The notes: a model not told the origin generated them from the letters alone. DNA of 64,000 bases from Selaginella tamariscina (GCA_003024785.1 PUQB01000086.1:370336-434335), one strand, 5' to 3'; shown: positions 1-16,144, counted from the first letter of the stretch. Program-made: numbers and translations.

Positions 1-796
1 ATAAAACAATTCATCATCATGTGGTTTTCTCCCTTTTGGAACTTGGAGCAGAATCGTTATCAATCTCTCTTTGGTCTGCAAAGATGTTAATGGAATGATA
101 GTAAAATTTAAGAATGCATAGTCAAGCAAATCTTTGTTCCAATTTTGTTCGTTGTCCTCATTTTTAATATCATTTGAAAAACATACACCTTCGTAAACAC
201 GAGCGGCCGCTTAACGATAACTATAATACGGTCATGACTTTTATATCACCGCTATTTGTTTTTTCGATCTCGGCTTATATATCAACGATACCTGTTTCTT
301 TTCGGCCGTGTTTTTATATCGTGTTCGCTGTTATTGTTTTGAATAACCGTATCACACGTATTTCTTGTGTACGCCAATCTGCGACCGTCAATTTTGGTTG
401 TTACAGGTTACTCTAGGGACAAGAAGGACAGTGTACCTATAGAAAACCTCTAACACACAAGGCTTTTGTTATCTATTATTTCCAAAGGCACACACTACGA
501 CGTTTTTAAAGGGAGCTCTTTCTAAACCGGTTGTTCTCCTCCCTTGTCGATCTCGAAACACTCATAACAATATTCAATTATGCAAGGGCTTACATAAATT
601 TCTCCTACCAAATCTTATATGCAAGTTCCCAAAGTAATTTTTATTTTGGCAATATAAATGTATTTATAAATGACATGTACCCCATAAGTATATTCCGCAC
701 CCCAACGAACCTTTGTGTTTAAGTCAGATCCTTTCAGCGCGAGAATTAATCCCCTAATAACGGGCTCTTTATAGAAAGAAAATGAAAGTGATATAG
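1..796. other. AT-rich spacer, no gene recognised
   Basis: The stretch is AT-rich with only short chance reading frames. None has splice sites or recognisable protein similarity, and I see no RNA gene. The last part abuts a long palindromic element. Confidence 0.6.
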
Positions 797-1462
797 GGCT
801 GAGTCGCACTACCCTTAAAATCCTTAAGTGTTAAGGGTTATTATTACTATTGTATTCACCCTAATGTAATGATAATTATATTTTGAAGGGTTTTAGTGTC
901 GCATTGAACACTTAAAACATATAAAATATTCATATTAATGATGACACTGTCCCATCAGTAATAAATGAATGTTTTCTTAAGGGTGCTTAAAGGACCTAGG
1001 GTCGTTTCGCACCACACTTAGTAGTCAAACCTTAAGCATGGCCTTAATTAATGCAGCCAGAAATATGTAATAAATAATACGGACGGTAAGTTAAGGGACG
1101 CTAAATGACCCCTCCCACCTCCTTACCGTCCCTTAATTTTATTATTACATATTCCGACATAGTAATTATATATTTCCGGTTGTATTAATGAAGGTTATGC
1201 TTAAGGGTTTGACTGGTAAGTGTGGTGCGAAACAACCCTTAATTTTCATACCCTTAAGTTATGTGGAAAAATGCATTTTTTATGTAGTGACATCATAAGT
1301 TAAAAAAATTTTAGTGGTAGGTGCGACACAGAAACCCTTGAAGCACCCTTAATTTTATGTATTCTTAAGGGTGCACTAAGGATTTTAAGGGTCAATGCAA
1401 CCCTACAAAACCCTTAAAATACATAAGTTAAGGGTTTTAAGGGTCAGTGCGGACCCAGCCCA
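797..1462. mobile_element. Palindromic MITE-like element rich in TTAAGGG motifs
   Basis: The two ends are imperfect inverted repeats: the left begins GGGCTGAGTCGCACT and the right ends in its near reverse complement, AGTGCGGACCCAGCCC. A second inner inverted repeat pairs about 1001-1060 with about 1185-1240, sharing a core like TTTCGCACCACACTTA, so most of the element folds on itself. The trinucleotide ATA flanks both ends, consistent with a 3-bp target duplication. There is no coding capacity. The terminal GGG and a 3-bp AT-only target site recall Tourist/PIF-Harbinger MITEs, but the superfamily is inference. The heptamer TTAAGGG or its complement occurs many times inside. Confidence 0.7.
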
Positions 1463-1849
1463 TAGTGATGTAGTTATACATATATGCCGTTATAACATGT
1501 TAAATTAAAGTTTTCATCTTGTTTATAAAACCCAAGTTATTAAGGTCAACAAAGACCAGTTTAATCTTCTTCTTTTTTGAAAATAATTTAAAAAACTAAA
1601 TATTGTCTTTAGGATATTATAAACGATCGTAATAGCTAATTGTAATGATGCATTTATTTTTTATTCAGAATTTTATAATTTATTTAATAAAGTTTGATAC
1701 TTATAAATAACATTTCTTTCTCCTTTATGTCAAATAACCAAAGGCCAATTTACGATAAGGGCCTGGTCACGATGACTCAGTTACTCTGTTTTTTATTTAT
1801 ATATGTCATAATCTTTACCTATGTAATCAACCCACCAAATTAAAACTAT
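1463..1849. other. AT-rich spacer
   Basis: Low-complexity AT-rich sequence between two inverted-repeat elements. No gene or RNA feature is visible. Confidence 0.6.
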
Positions 1850-2465
1850 AACAATTAAATTATTAATTATGTTCTCCCACATTTGTACTTATGTATTAAT
1901 TATATATTATGAAAGATAAGTTATTATACTAAACTCTTCTTAAGTTACATCTTTTATAAAAACGTTTTCAATTATATCTTTACATATTAATTTATTAATA
2001 TTTATTAATATTTAAGTTTAAATAAAAAAATTTAATTTAATTTTTATTTTTTATTTTATTACTTTAATAAAAAACTATCATGCAATAATCTAAAACTAAA
2101 TCATTATCAAACTTATCATATGTAAAAAAGAATTACTTATCATTATCTAGTTATCTACATAACTTCATCGACAAGTAAATTACTCTAATATATAAAGTTT
2201 AATAATAATTAATAAGATCGTTACATAATAACTTTTTATTAAGGTAATAAAATAAAAAAATAAAAACAAAATTAAAATTTTTTATTTTAAACTTAAATAT
2301 CATCGAGCATTAATAAAACTAATATGTAAAGACATAATCAAAAATATTTTTTTAAAGAATGTATTTAGAAAAAACTTAATGCAATGATATGTCTCTTACA
2401 CAATACAATTAATACATAAATACAAATGTGCAAAAACACTTGCAAATTAATTAACAATATTGACT
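1850..2465. repeat. AT-rich foldback (long inverted repeat)
   Basis: The left arm (about 1850-2090) is repeated in inverted orientation in the right arm (about 2230-2465). Examples are CACATTTGTACTTATGTATT on the left against the complement of AATACATAAATACAAATGTG on the right, and CTTTACATATTA against the complement of TAATATGTAAAG. The arms stay alignable for over 200 bases, separated by a loop of about 140 bases. Base composition is extremely AT-rich and there is no ORF. This is most likely a non-autonomous foldback or MITE copy. Its exact ends were not determined. Confidence 0.6.
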
Positions 2466-2631
2466 ATATGATAAAAAATTAAATAAACAAGCATTGCTGT
2501 GCGTGCTAATTCAAAATAAATGTCTAACAGTAATACCATATAACATCTCTTTTACATAAAAATAAAATATATTATTAAATATGCTTCAATGATTAATAAG
2601 TAAGCATGGTGTGCGTCCTCATATATAACTG

Positions 2632-2678
2632 TACACACGCACACACACACACACAAATATGTGTATGTGTGTGTGTGT
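2632..2678. repeat. CA/TG microsatellite
   Basis: A (CA)n tract is followed by a (TG)n tract, so the region can form a hairpin. It lies in what would be the first intron of the orphan exon described at 2712-2856. Confidence 0.85.
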
Positions 2679-2711
2679 TAAAGTCATTATATAAGTTGAC
2701 TATAAACTTAC

Positions 2712-2856
2712 AGCAATCGAAGGTAACAAGGACAATGCCAAGGCCTCTGAATTTCGATGCCTGATTAGAATGGTGCCGATCATATGCCTTAGAGATTGAA
2801 CGACTCGCTGGCGAAGAACTTCCAACCTTAGCTCCACAACGATGACATTCAAGCAA
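2712..2856 (-). pseudogene. Orphan first exon of a CMP-sialic-acid-transporter-like protein
   Basis: On the minus strand an ATG at 2856 opens a 48-codon exon that ends at a good GTAAGT donor (exon end 2712). The peptide contains ECHRCGAKV, SISKAYDRHHSNQ and LVTFDC. From memory this matches the N-terminal region of plant CMP-sialic-acid-transporter-like (CSTLP, nucleotide-sugar transporter family) proteins, which carry a C-x-x-C pair and an AYDRH motif before the first membrane segment. No further exon is visible between the donor and the left window edge, which holds only microsatellite, the AT foldback and a MITE. This is therefore a remnant, or a gene split by a very long intron. The upstream 2857-3110 is less AT-rich and may be its 5' leader. 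Confidence 0.5.
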
Positions 2857-3111
2857 TCATTCTTCATCATTTCCATGGCTAACAGTCTCTAATGCTACGA
2901 ATCTAGCTCCATTCCAAGATTTTGGGGATTATTCTGCCTGAAGCTGATGAAGATCTTACTGAAAGTTGGATCGTTCCTGATGAAGATGTTATAGAAAACC
3001 GTGCGCTTGACGCTCCGCGAAGAAATCTGCGGGCGTCCTTCGGAGATTAGCTTGAACAGATCTGAACTCAACTAGATCTATAGATCTAATAAACTCTAGA
3101 AACTTAGGTTC

Positions 3112-3675
3112 TGCACTGAGGCACATGTTACTGACAGAGATTTTTATGACCTTATATTGACACCAGAGACGCAGCCACGTGTTTCATGAAGAATTTAATT
3201 TAAAACATGATGATCGGGCTGCCATTTCCTGGCATGGATATTCTCGAGTATTATGAAAAATATACCATTCCCAACTATATTGAGTATTATGAAAAATATA
3301 CCATTCCCAACTATATTAAACATGTATTAACTTAAATAATGATTTCATTCATCTAACTACATATATATTTACACAGGTATTCCAATATATACAATACGTA
3401 TAATATAACAATGTATGTATATCTTTACTATGATTAAACACAAGACTTTCAACATTTGACAAGACAACCTAGGAATTGAATATATAAATTATATAGTCAT
3501 ACTTGAAAAAATATAATAATCATATTTGTTTTAAGGTACAAAGAATATATAAAATCCAAGGAAAAAACATATATATATACATGTATTATATATATATATA
3601 TATATAAATATTAAAATATTCTCATCATATAAACTATTCATGTAATATAAAAATAATATTGAAAAATCTTTAAAG

Positions 3676-3725
<50 letters not shown>

Positions 3726-6480
3726 TATTTATGTGTGTGTGTGTATTCTGTATATATCTATCTCTCTCTCTCTATATATATGTATACACACATATACTTA
3801 TGTATATATATTCATACACCCACACATATATACATACATATATTATACATAAAACTTTGCTTCAAAAAGGAAATTAGAATATTCTCATCATATGTAAAAA
3901 ATTATTAAAAAATCTTAAAGTTTTCTTTAAAAAGTTTTATATTAGCCTTTTTTAATAAAAAAATTAAATCAAAATAAATAGGCATATAAATACTAATTAA
4001 ATTTACTAATTCTGTAAAAATGCTTATAATAATAGAATAGTGTATCACATGAGTACAGAGTGCAACAAGAGTGCATAGCTTTATGATGATTAATCATCAG
4101 ATCTCAACATTGGCAAGACAACCTCAGAAGTGAATATCTAAATATAATTATATTTTAATAAATATATAATAATCATATTCGCTTTAAGGTACAAAGAATG
4201 TGGAAAATCTAAAGAATAAATAGTGATATAGCATGCCATCTGTAACTTTGAATTTTGGGTTGTAATCAACCCTTCTGCACTGAGGCAAGAGATTTTATGA
4301 TATCCTTATATTGACACCAGAGATTTTGATTGCACAGCCACGTGTTTCATGCAGAATTTAAATTTAATTCATCGCCTACGGCTGCATTTCCTGGCATGGA
4401 TATTCTTGAGTATTATGAAATATACCATTCCCAACTATATTAAATATTAAACATGCATTAATTTAATAAATGTTTCATTCATCTAACTGCATATATATTT
4501 ACACAGGTATCCCACTATATACAATACGTATATAATAATAAAACTTCACATATGCTTATATTTCAAGATAGATTTATCACTTACACACACACTTCACCTG
4601 CATAGATCATTATATACGTGTGTAATATTAAATATCATGAGCACATTTTTTTTAATACCTTATTAAAAAGAGAATATTTTTCAAAGTAACAAACGAATTA
4701 AAAATGTATATATATTTAATAATTTAATTATTAATGACATGGATTATGTTTTGCCTTTGGGCTCCACGCCTTGGGCCGTTGGATAAGCTTGGGCTTGCCC
4801 AATCCAACAAATAATAAATAGAATAAATAATAATAATAATAACAATAATATAATTAATTATAATAGACTTCATTAAGACATGTATAGAAACTAAAGAGAA
4901 ATAATATTTCCCTTAATTTCAATGAATTTTTTAAAGAGTTTCTTGGGTATATTTTTTAGTTTTTGAATTAACATGCATAAAAATCCATTTACATATGCAT
5001 TTAAATAAATATTAATTCAAAAATGTCTAAAAAAATTATATATCTTAATTCAGGTTTATTTGAATTTCTTCTTTATGTCTTAACAGTAATACATATTAAA
5101 TTCCTTTAAAGAAGTATTGGAATTAAAGAGGTCCTTTATGCAAACTAGCCTATGTGTGTTGTAAACTCATCAACGTTCAATGGATTAATTAAATAAGTCA
5201 AAATCATAATATTAATCATAGGCAACTCTACAGATGGAATATCCGGCTTCTTTGGTAAATGACTAAAACGGTAAATTAATCTGGATTAGTTTATGAATAA
5301 TATGCAACAATATAATGTTGAACTAAAACATAAATGTATATATGTTTTCATACACACGTACATATATGCATATATGGTCAATTAATTAAGCTCAAATGTT
5401 CCACCTCAGCTAACCATTCGCCATTTAGGGCACCTTATATATGAAATAACGATACAATCGTATTAGTATAGACGTTGTTATGTATGCATTACATACAGAC
5501 ATATAATCATATGTATATAAGCACAGAGAAGACTGTATCCCAGTATATGTCCACACCTATGTGTGTAGTGTGTTTATGCATGTGGGCGTGCATATTCAGG
5601 ACCTAGAGGATATTCTCAGAATCTTTGAAAATAAAAATGTATACCTGTTTATAGTCACCATTTTTATACATAAATATAGACTCTCATAACAATATATTAT
5701 AAATATCAAAAAGAAAAAAATAACAGTTGCTAAATTACAAATATAATAAATGTTTTTAATATAAAAAAATTTGAATCAAAATGAAGAGGCGTATAAATAT
5801 TAAGTAAATTTCTATATGAATATTAATTCTGTAAAACTGATTTATAATAATAGAACAATGTATGCATATCTTTACTATGATTAAACACAAGACTCTCAAA
5901 CATTTGACAAGACAACCTAGGAATTGAATATATAAATTATATAGTTATACTTCAAAAAATACAATATCATATTTATTTTAAGGTACAAAGAATATATAAA
6001 ATGCAAGGAACATGTCATAAATATAAACTTTCGTTTACATATATTATATATATCAAAAAGAAAAATGACATAGTAAGTTATAAATATAATAAATATAGCT
6101 ACATTATAATACATTAAAAAGTATACTAGCCTTGTTTTAATATTTTTAATAAAAAATTTAAATAAAAAATAAATAGTATATAAATATTAATTAAATTTCA
6201 TGAATAATAATTCTATAAAAATGCTTTATAATAATAAATAATGTATCACATGCATGCATGATGCAAAGTCACATAGTGCAATAAGAGTGCATAGCTTTAC
6301 GATGATTAATCATCATATTAACATTGACAAGACAACCTCATAAGTGAATATCATATAATTATATTTTAATAAACATATAATAATCATATTCGCTTTAAGG
6401 TACAAAGAATGTGGAAAATTAAGAACAAATAGTGATAGCATGCCATCTGTAACTTTGAAAATTGGGTTGGCCAATCAAAT
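3112..6480. repeat. Rearranged local segmental duplication
   Basis: Three segments occur twice in the same orientation with high similarity: 3112-3405 with 4276-4545, 3409-3560 with 5857-6010, and 4060-4270 with 6278-6480. The order is X-Y-Z then X'-(about 1.3 kb extra)-Y'-Z', as expected for a tandem duplication later split by an insertion in the second copy. A further related AT-rich segment (3880-4030) resembles both 5660-5850 and 6113-6300. Inside 3112-3405 the sentence TATACCATTCCCAACTATAT is itself doubled. No coding sequence is seen. Confidence 0.75.
3676..3716. repeat. TA microsatellite
   Basis: Uninterrupted (TA)n followed by CA/TG runs and short CT/TA runs to about 3800. It is one of many dinucleotide tracts in this spacer. 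Confidence 0.9.
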
Positions 6481-7508
6481 AAAAACATGTCATTTCAGTT
6501 GTACAACTGTACAACATATCGTATATAAATATTCTTTTGTGATGACAGAAAGTATATCACTTTCAATCACATGCAAGGATTATCACACACACACACGCAT
6601 ATATATGTGCACACACATATATATCCACGTATAAATATATTATCATATAAACTTTTCATGTAATAAAAGAAATTTAAAAAATCTTTAAAGCTATATATAT
6701 ATATACACATATATATGTATACATACATACACACATATATATACATATTATACAAAAATTAATTCTTAAAAAAGAAATTAAAATATTCTGATCATATGTA
6801 AAGAATAATATTTAAAAATTTCTTTAATAGTGATAATTTTTTTGTGACAGTGACAACATATATATACATATAAGTATGTGTGTATATACATATACATAGA
6901 TATATACATATATTGTACACACACACACACACACACACACATATTATATATATATATGTATGTATGTATAGATATATATATATAGGCACACACACACTCC
7001 ATGTGAAACGTGTGTGACAGAGATGTTCCAAGAGCATATTCTTAAATTTAAACAGTTAGTATACTAGCATCTAACGTGAAGCTTTACATCAATAATTTTG
7101 TGTATTATATCCGCCTTAAAACCTTGAAATACATACACATATAGAGATTCATACACTTAGTTCTAATCATATAAGCACACACTCCGTAAACGGAAGAGAA
7201 TATCCCTAACATATTCATGTATAGAATCTTCCGTTCATATATATATTAATATATATACGATGGAATGAATAACAATATATATATATATATATATTACCTA
7301 ACCAAACACATATATTTATGTGAAAAGACGAAGGAGTGTATAAGTTATTATTTAATAATCGACATACAACACGTAATACATAGCATACATTGTGTGTGTG
7401 TGTGTGTGTGTTTATATTTATAAAGAGGTACTAAAATGTGATATACATATGTATATCATGTATGTATGTATATACATGAGGGATATATATACATTGATAA
7501 TCAAACTT

Positions 7509-7539
<31 letters not shown>

Positions 7540-7790
7540 CGTATATACATACATACACACACATATCTATATATGTATGTGTCTTGACATACATTTTGTA
7601 ATTCATTTTCAGAGTGTGGTCTAAATATATCTACATACATAACATTTGTATTATTTATATATACTGAACAAGCTTGGCTGCATTTCAAACATATATTGAA
7701 TGCTTTACTCATACAGAATATTCTTTTGTAAGAACGAAAGATTCTATACATGGATATGCTAGGTATATTCTCCTTCATTAAGGGCAAATA
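6481..7790. other. Microsatellite-rich spacer upstream of TGS1
   Basis: The spacer contains CA, TG and TA tracts (for example about 6911-6942, 7391-7411 and 7514-7540). A segment at 6640-6690 repeats 3619-3680. Reading frames here are mostly translated dinucleotide repeats and are not genes. Confidence 0.7.
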
Positions 7791-7820
7791 GCGGGTTAGG
7801 GTTTAAAGGAGCTAGGGTTC
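7790..7820 (+). promoter_or_regulatory. Telo-box-like leader of TGS1
   Basis: GGGTTAGGGTTTAAAG followed by CTAGGGTT sits directly before the start codon at 7821. The AGGGTTT / AAACCCTA motif (telo box) is common near starts of plant housekeeping genes. Similar motifs lie near the starts of several other genes in this window. Function is inferred from the motif only. Confidence 0.4.
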
Positions 7821-11037
<3,217 letters not shown>

Positions 11038-13274
11038 GTTTTTATCCAACTACATTAATTTTGTGCAAGTTTAAATGTTAAAATGTTAAATTATTAAATA
11101 TATAAAACAAAATGTCTAAAAGATTAAAACAATCTGAATATGTATGTGATTGAAATAAATTAATTAATTTATTTTATATTATAAATTACACTTTTAAATA
11201 TAAAATTATTACTATATTTTACTTAATTTCATATAAATTCATATTAGCATTCTATCTAATATATATGTATTTAGATATAGATTATATTTTAATTATATTT
11301 ATTATAGTATTTATTATAGAGAAATATTCTATTAATATTAACTAATTGATTCTCATAAGTGATAATATGAACTTTAATTTTTACTTTTTTATATAAGTAA
11401 AGAGTTGAATTAGGAAGCTTTAATATTTTTATTAATTAATATATAATTATTCAGAGATATTTTAATTAAATATTAATATCTTAATTAATATGTTTAATAA
11501 TTAACAATGTTAGATTAAATTTATTTATTTTTTGATTATAACAAAACTTCAAATTTGAATGAGACTTTTAAATTAAAAAATTGAACAAATTAATTTTAAG
11601 ATTATATATCGTAAACACATTAAGCATTTATACATGTTAATAACATTGTTCTTAATTAATTTATATATATATACATTGTATAACAAGATTTTTATTGCAA
11701 AAGTAATAAATATATTTTAATTCATAAAATGTAAATATAACAATACTTATATTTCATTATAAAAGTTTTACAATGTCACTTGTATTTGTATTTATTTTAA
11801 TAAATATTTTTAATTTTTCTTTCTTTTTCATTTCTTTTAAGATGTTATTAATAAAGGAAAATAGGTTTTTTTTTATATATATAATGTTTATTCTTAAAAT
11901 ATATTATTATAATTACCATAACAATTTTATTTTTCTGTTTATTTAGGTCAATTTACAAAAGCTAAATAAAGTAACATTAAAATTATAATGTCTTATTACT
12001 TTTTGACTTTATTATATTCCATTGTTTATTTTTTAATTTTTTACATTTCTTGTTTTCGTTTTATTTTGTTAACTTATTTACTACTACATTTATAATTTTC
12101 TTTTTTATGTTTTATTATATTTCATATGTTTAATTATTGTCAACCATTAAAATAAAAAAGATAAATATAAACATAAGAAATGCTTATAACATGATTGATC
12201 ACAATAAAAACAATATAAAAAATTCTCCATTATTACCACTTCAAAAATTTTTAAAAAGAACATAAATATTATAATTATTATCAATACCGTTCAAGCTTTT
12301 AAAAGGATGTAAAAACGAAAGTGGGAAGCATTAATAAGATTAAATATACATAATAAATTCTTTATTCTCTCACACACACATTTATATTTATATGTACATG
12401 TGTGCACGTATATTTCTTTACATCTTAATGATAAAATGAAAATGAATTATTTATCATCATTATTTTATTAAATGTAAATATGCATATTTTATATATTATT
12501 TATTATTATTTTTTGATTCTTTAGTACAATATAATTATGAACTATCCAAATAGTTTTGAAATAATCAATTTAATTAAAGATTAATTTGTTAAAATATGTA
12601 ATAAATAATAATTAAATTTAAAATTTAAATGTAATGTTTGCAAATTTTTATAAAACAAAAATCTATTTTCTTAATTTTGTTTAAAACTTTTAAGCATTTC
12701 AAACTTACACAATGAGAGAATATAAGTTTTTTTGTTCTAAATTGTTTTTTTAATTTTAGTTTTAGAATTATTTAATTTTATTTTATATTATTTAGAACTA
12801 TTTTAAAATATATACACGTGTTAATATTTATTATGACTATTGTGCACGTGTGTATTTCACACACACACAAGCAAATTTGTAGCTATTTGTAATTAAGAAT
12901 GTTTATTACATAGTATCTTTAAATCATAAATATTAAAGTTTATAAAAATTTAATTCAAATAAGTTATGTAAGCAGGACGGGGGTTTATGAAATTGATACA
13001 TGATTGAATATAAAATTTAACTAATTCATTAAATTTTAATATATTCATACATTGCACTTTTAAATATTAACGATATTACTTACATTTTTACCTTTTAATA
13101 TTTTAAATTTTGTTAAATTTATATCATCATTCTACTATACATTATATATATGTATTTAGAGTAAAGAATATACTATCGTATAAAATAAATTAAAAAAAAT
13201 TAAACAATTTCCATATGGAAAGAAGGGAATAATATATTTTAAAACACAGTAAATTATTACCTTTCACATATAGC
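11038..13274. other. AT-rich spacer
   Basis: Over 2.2 kb of very AT-rich sequence with short CA tracts (about 12366-12380 and 12861-12870). No convincing coding exon is seen except a possible terminal micro-exon of TGS1 near 12976. Segments near 12820-12960 resemble 15310-15560, suggesting the spacer was duplicated together with the gene fragment that follows. Confidence 0.6.
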
Positions 13275-13880
13275 GATTAAGGGCATTATTTGGAACGACC
13301 GTTGATTAGGTGATAGATATTAAGGGTGTTTAGGATTAAGGGTAATAAGGGCACATTGGAATGACCGTTGATTAGGGCATTAGATTGGGCGGAGTACGGC
13401 GGCTATGGCGGGATGGGACGACGAGGCGCTCTTCCTGGCGGCTTACGATGTCCATGGCGACGATCTACACTCGCACAGAAAGAGGGAAGTACGAATTCCC
13501 GGTCAGGCAGTCGCCAACAGAGTGTAAGGTTTCCTGTATTTTTGAGTAATTTCCATCAAAAGATCAATTTTTCCATCAACAGATCGCAAATCTGCATCGA
13601 CAGATCAAATTTTTGTATGCTTTTCATGAAAAAATCGGATTTTTTCTATGATTTGCATGGTGAAGATGTGAATTTTTCAGTAGTATTGCCGTCTTACTTT
13701 GTTGAAGGCATAGGAAACCCAGAAGACCCACTTCGGCGCCACACACAGGTACTTTGTGCGTTCAATATAAACATGTATACTATTACCTGATTGCTAATCT
13801 GTTATAGTATGTACTTACATTTCTGTGATTATACACATACCATTGTGTATGTGTAGATTTTATTTCTTGATATTTCAAAG
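13275..13880 (+). pseudogene. Truncated copy of the 5' end of the RING-finger gene
   Basis: This stretch matches 16020-16800: the same promoter sentence (GGTAATAAGGGCACATTGGA, ATGACCGTTGAT), the same first-exon segment around GGCGGGATGGGACGACGAGG, the same donor GTGTAAG, the same second-exon start (VEGIGNPEDPLR) and the same downstream intron. Relative to the 16-kb gene, most of the start region and part of exon 1 are missing, and exon 2 stops after DPLR in a CA-repeat intron sequence. Everything downstream (RING exons) is absent. The long open frame across 13368-13790 is out of frame with the parent exon 1 and is not a gene. Confidence 0.75.
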
Positions 13881-16019
13881 CTATATATATCATATGCATA
13901 TTACACATGGACCAACCATGAAGAGATTAAATTCATTTTTATGTGATACACACCATATATACGTGTGTATAGTTTTGAAATCTTTTATAATGTTTCTAAT
14001 AAAATTATGAAAAGTAAAACTAGAGGATTTAATATATTTAGTATTAAGTATCCATAAATATTACTTTATTTTTGAGCATAATTATTTTAAATTCCCACAT
14101 TTTCGAGCTTATAATGAAATTATTATATAAATCATAAATTTGTTATTTACCTTTGCAATCAAAGTTTTATTTATATATACACATGATTCATATATTATGT
14201 ATAGACTATAAATATGTAATTTAACTCCTACTTAATATTTATAAAGATCACTAACAAAAATAATATGTTAAGAGTTAATATTAAAATTCAATTTGACATA
14301 TGTACAAATTTTAAAGATTCCACCATTAAAAACATAAGTTTTAATTAATAATAAAATGTACAAATCCTTTATAATAGTTTTTTTATATTGAATTGTATTT
14401 CTATTATTTTTTACTTGCATTGTGTCAATTGTTATAAAAAAAATTATTAGTGTATTATATATTTACAAGCTTATTACAATTTTAATATTGAGATTAAACA
14501 CTTTATAAGTTTATTCTGAGTTTTTAATTTAATTTGTAATAAATTAAAAAATGCAGAGTTATAAAAGAACTCAATTGTTTATTATGCAAAAAATACCATA
14601 TTGTTCTTGATATAAACAAAAATAATTACAGTATAATATAAGTTATTGTGCATTTTTTTATTTTTATTTTTATTTTTTAAATCCTAAAGAAGTTATGTCA
14701 TGTAGTTTAATACTCAAGATAAAGAAAAAAATATTTATTTATAATTCTTTTGAATAAAATGTGTAATTCTTACATAAATAAGTACACTTTTAAATTTTAG
14801 ATCATATCAACAGTAACATTAATTTAAAAAAGAATTTAATTTATAAAATTTAATTTAATATTATATCATATGAATTCTACATTATTTTAAATTAGTATGA
14901 ACAATATATTACATATAATTTTTAAGGTATGTGTACTATTGTTTACAATAGATAAAATTATTATTATTGTTACAAGATATTTTTTAATATTTATTATCAT
15001 TTACAAGATATTTTTTAATTAATATAATTTTATTTAGTACTGAAAGACTTCATTTCTTTGTTTCTTTTTAAGTTGATATATATTATTATTAAGTTGGGTT
15101 AAAAATAAGATATGTAATGTTTTTAACAACTTAAATTATGTATTTAATTTTTTTATTGTTAAGGTTATGATGTTTTTATAAGTATATTTAATTTTATAAT
15201 TGATTTATTTTTTTTTTAAACGATTTTAACTTTCTTTTATATTGATATAATTTAAATAAACTTTCTTTTTTTCTTTGTTTTAATTAATTATTTTAAAAAC
15301 TTTTAAAATTATTTTAAAAATATGTGTATATTTGAATTTTACTACATCACACATACACAAAGAAATTCGTAAGATTTGTAATTATAAAACTTAAGTTTTT
15401 CTATTTATATAAATTTTAAATATTAAAATGTTTATAAGTTTTATAATAAAACGAAAAACTTAAAGCTTATTTTATAAAAAAAATTGAAAAACAATGTTCA
15501 TTACAAAGTATTTTTAAATAAAAAACATTAAAGTTTATATAATGAGGTACATGTATTAAAGCATAATTTGTTTTAAAATAGATAATATTATAACCAAATG
15601 TATTACATGTGCAAGACAATATAAAATTTTATAATAAAAATAAGTTATATTTTTCATTTAAAGTTTTATAATAATATTTTAAAATAATAAAATTAATATA
15701 CTTATTACTTTTGCAATGAAAGTCTTTAGTAGGACTTATATTTATAAAATTTAAGTTTTTCTCATATTTAAATGTTAATGTAAAATGTTAAAATATTTAA
15801 AGATTTAAAAATTTTAAAGTTTTAAAATGAAATAAAAATAACAATTTTTTCTTTTTAAAAGATTTGTAAACCATTATTTATTAAAATCATTAAAAATTTA
15901 ATTTAATAAATTACACATATTGAAGCACAAATGTACCCAATTAATCGAAGTTGTAACCAATAATTGTATTACATGTATTTTAATCAAAATTTTGTACGTG
16001 CATGTCTGTGTATATAACA
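13881..16019. other. AT-rich spacer between duplicate and parent
   Basis: Extremely AT-rich sequence with no exon-like segment. Parts resemble the 11-13 kb spacer, so the duplication unit is probably about 2.7 kb (spacer plus gene 5' end). Confidence 0.55.
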
Positions 16020-16144
16020 TATATAATTTAAGGGCACAATTAAGGGTGTTTTGGGATTAAGGGTAATAAGGGCACATTGGAATGACCGTTGATAAGGGCA
16101 TTGTCGATAATAGTGATACAAGATTTTCATCCTCAGAGGAGGAG

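Noticed and set aside
797..1462. Interstitial telomere array
   Set aside because: The heptamers are TTAAGGG in mixed orientation and irregularly spaced, not tandem TTTAGGG, and the structure is a palindrome.
7392..7787. Overlapping frames rich in Cys-Val, Thr-His and Tyr-Ile repeats
   Set aside because: They are translations of GT/CA/TA dinucleotide repeats with no motif.
12976..12990. Terminal micro-exon of TGS1
   Set aside because: A CAG acceptor followed by GACGGGGGTTTATGA would give a plausible ending, but 15 bases after a 2-kb intron is too weak to call; it is noted only within the TGS1 entry.
13368..13790. Open frame of 140 codons
   Set aside because: It is the wrong frame of a truncated copy of the RING gene 5' end; only its tail (VEGIGNPEDPLR) is in the parent frame.
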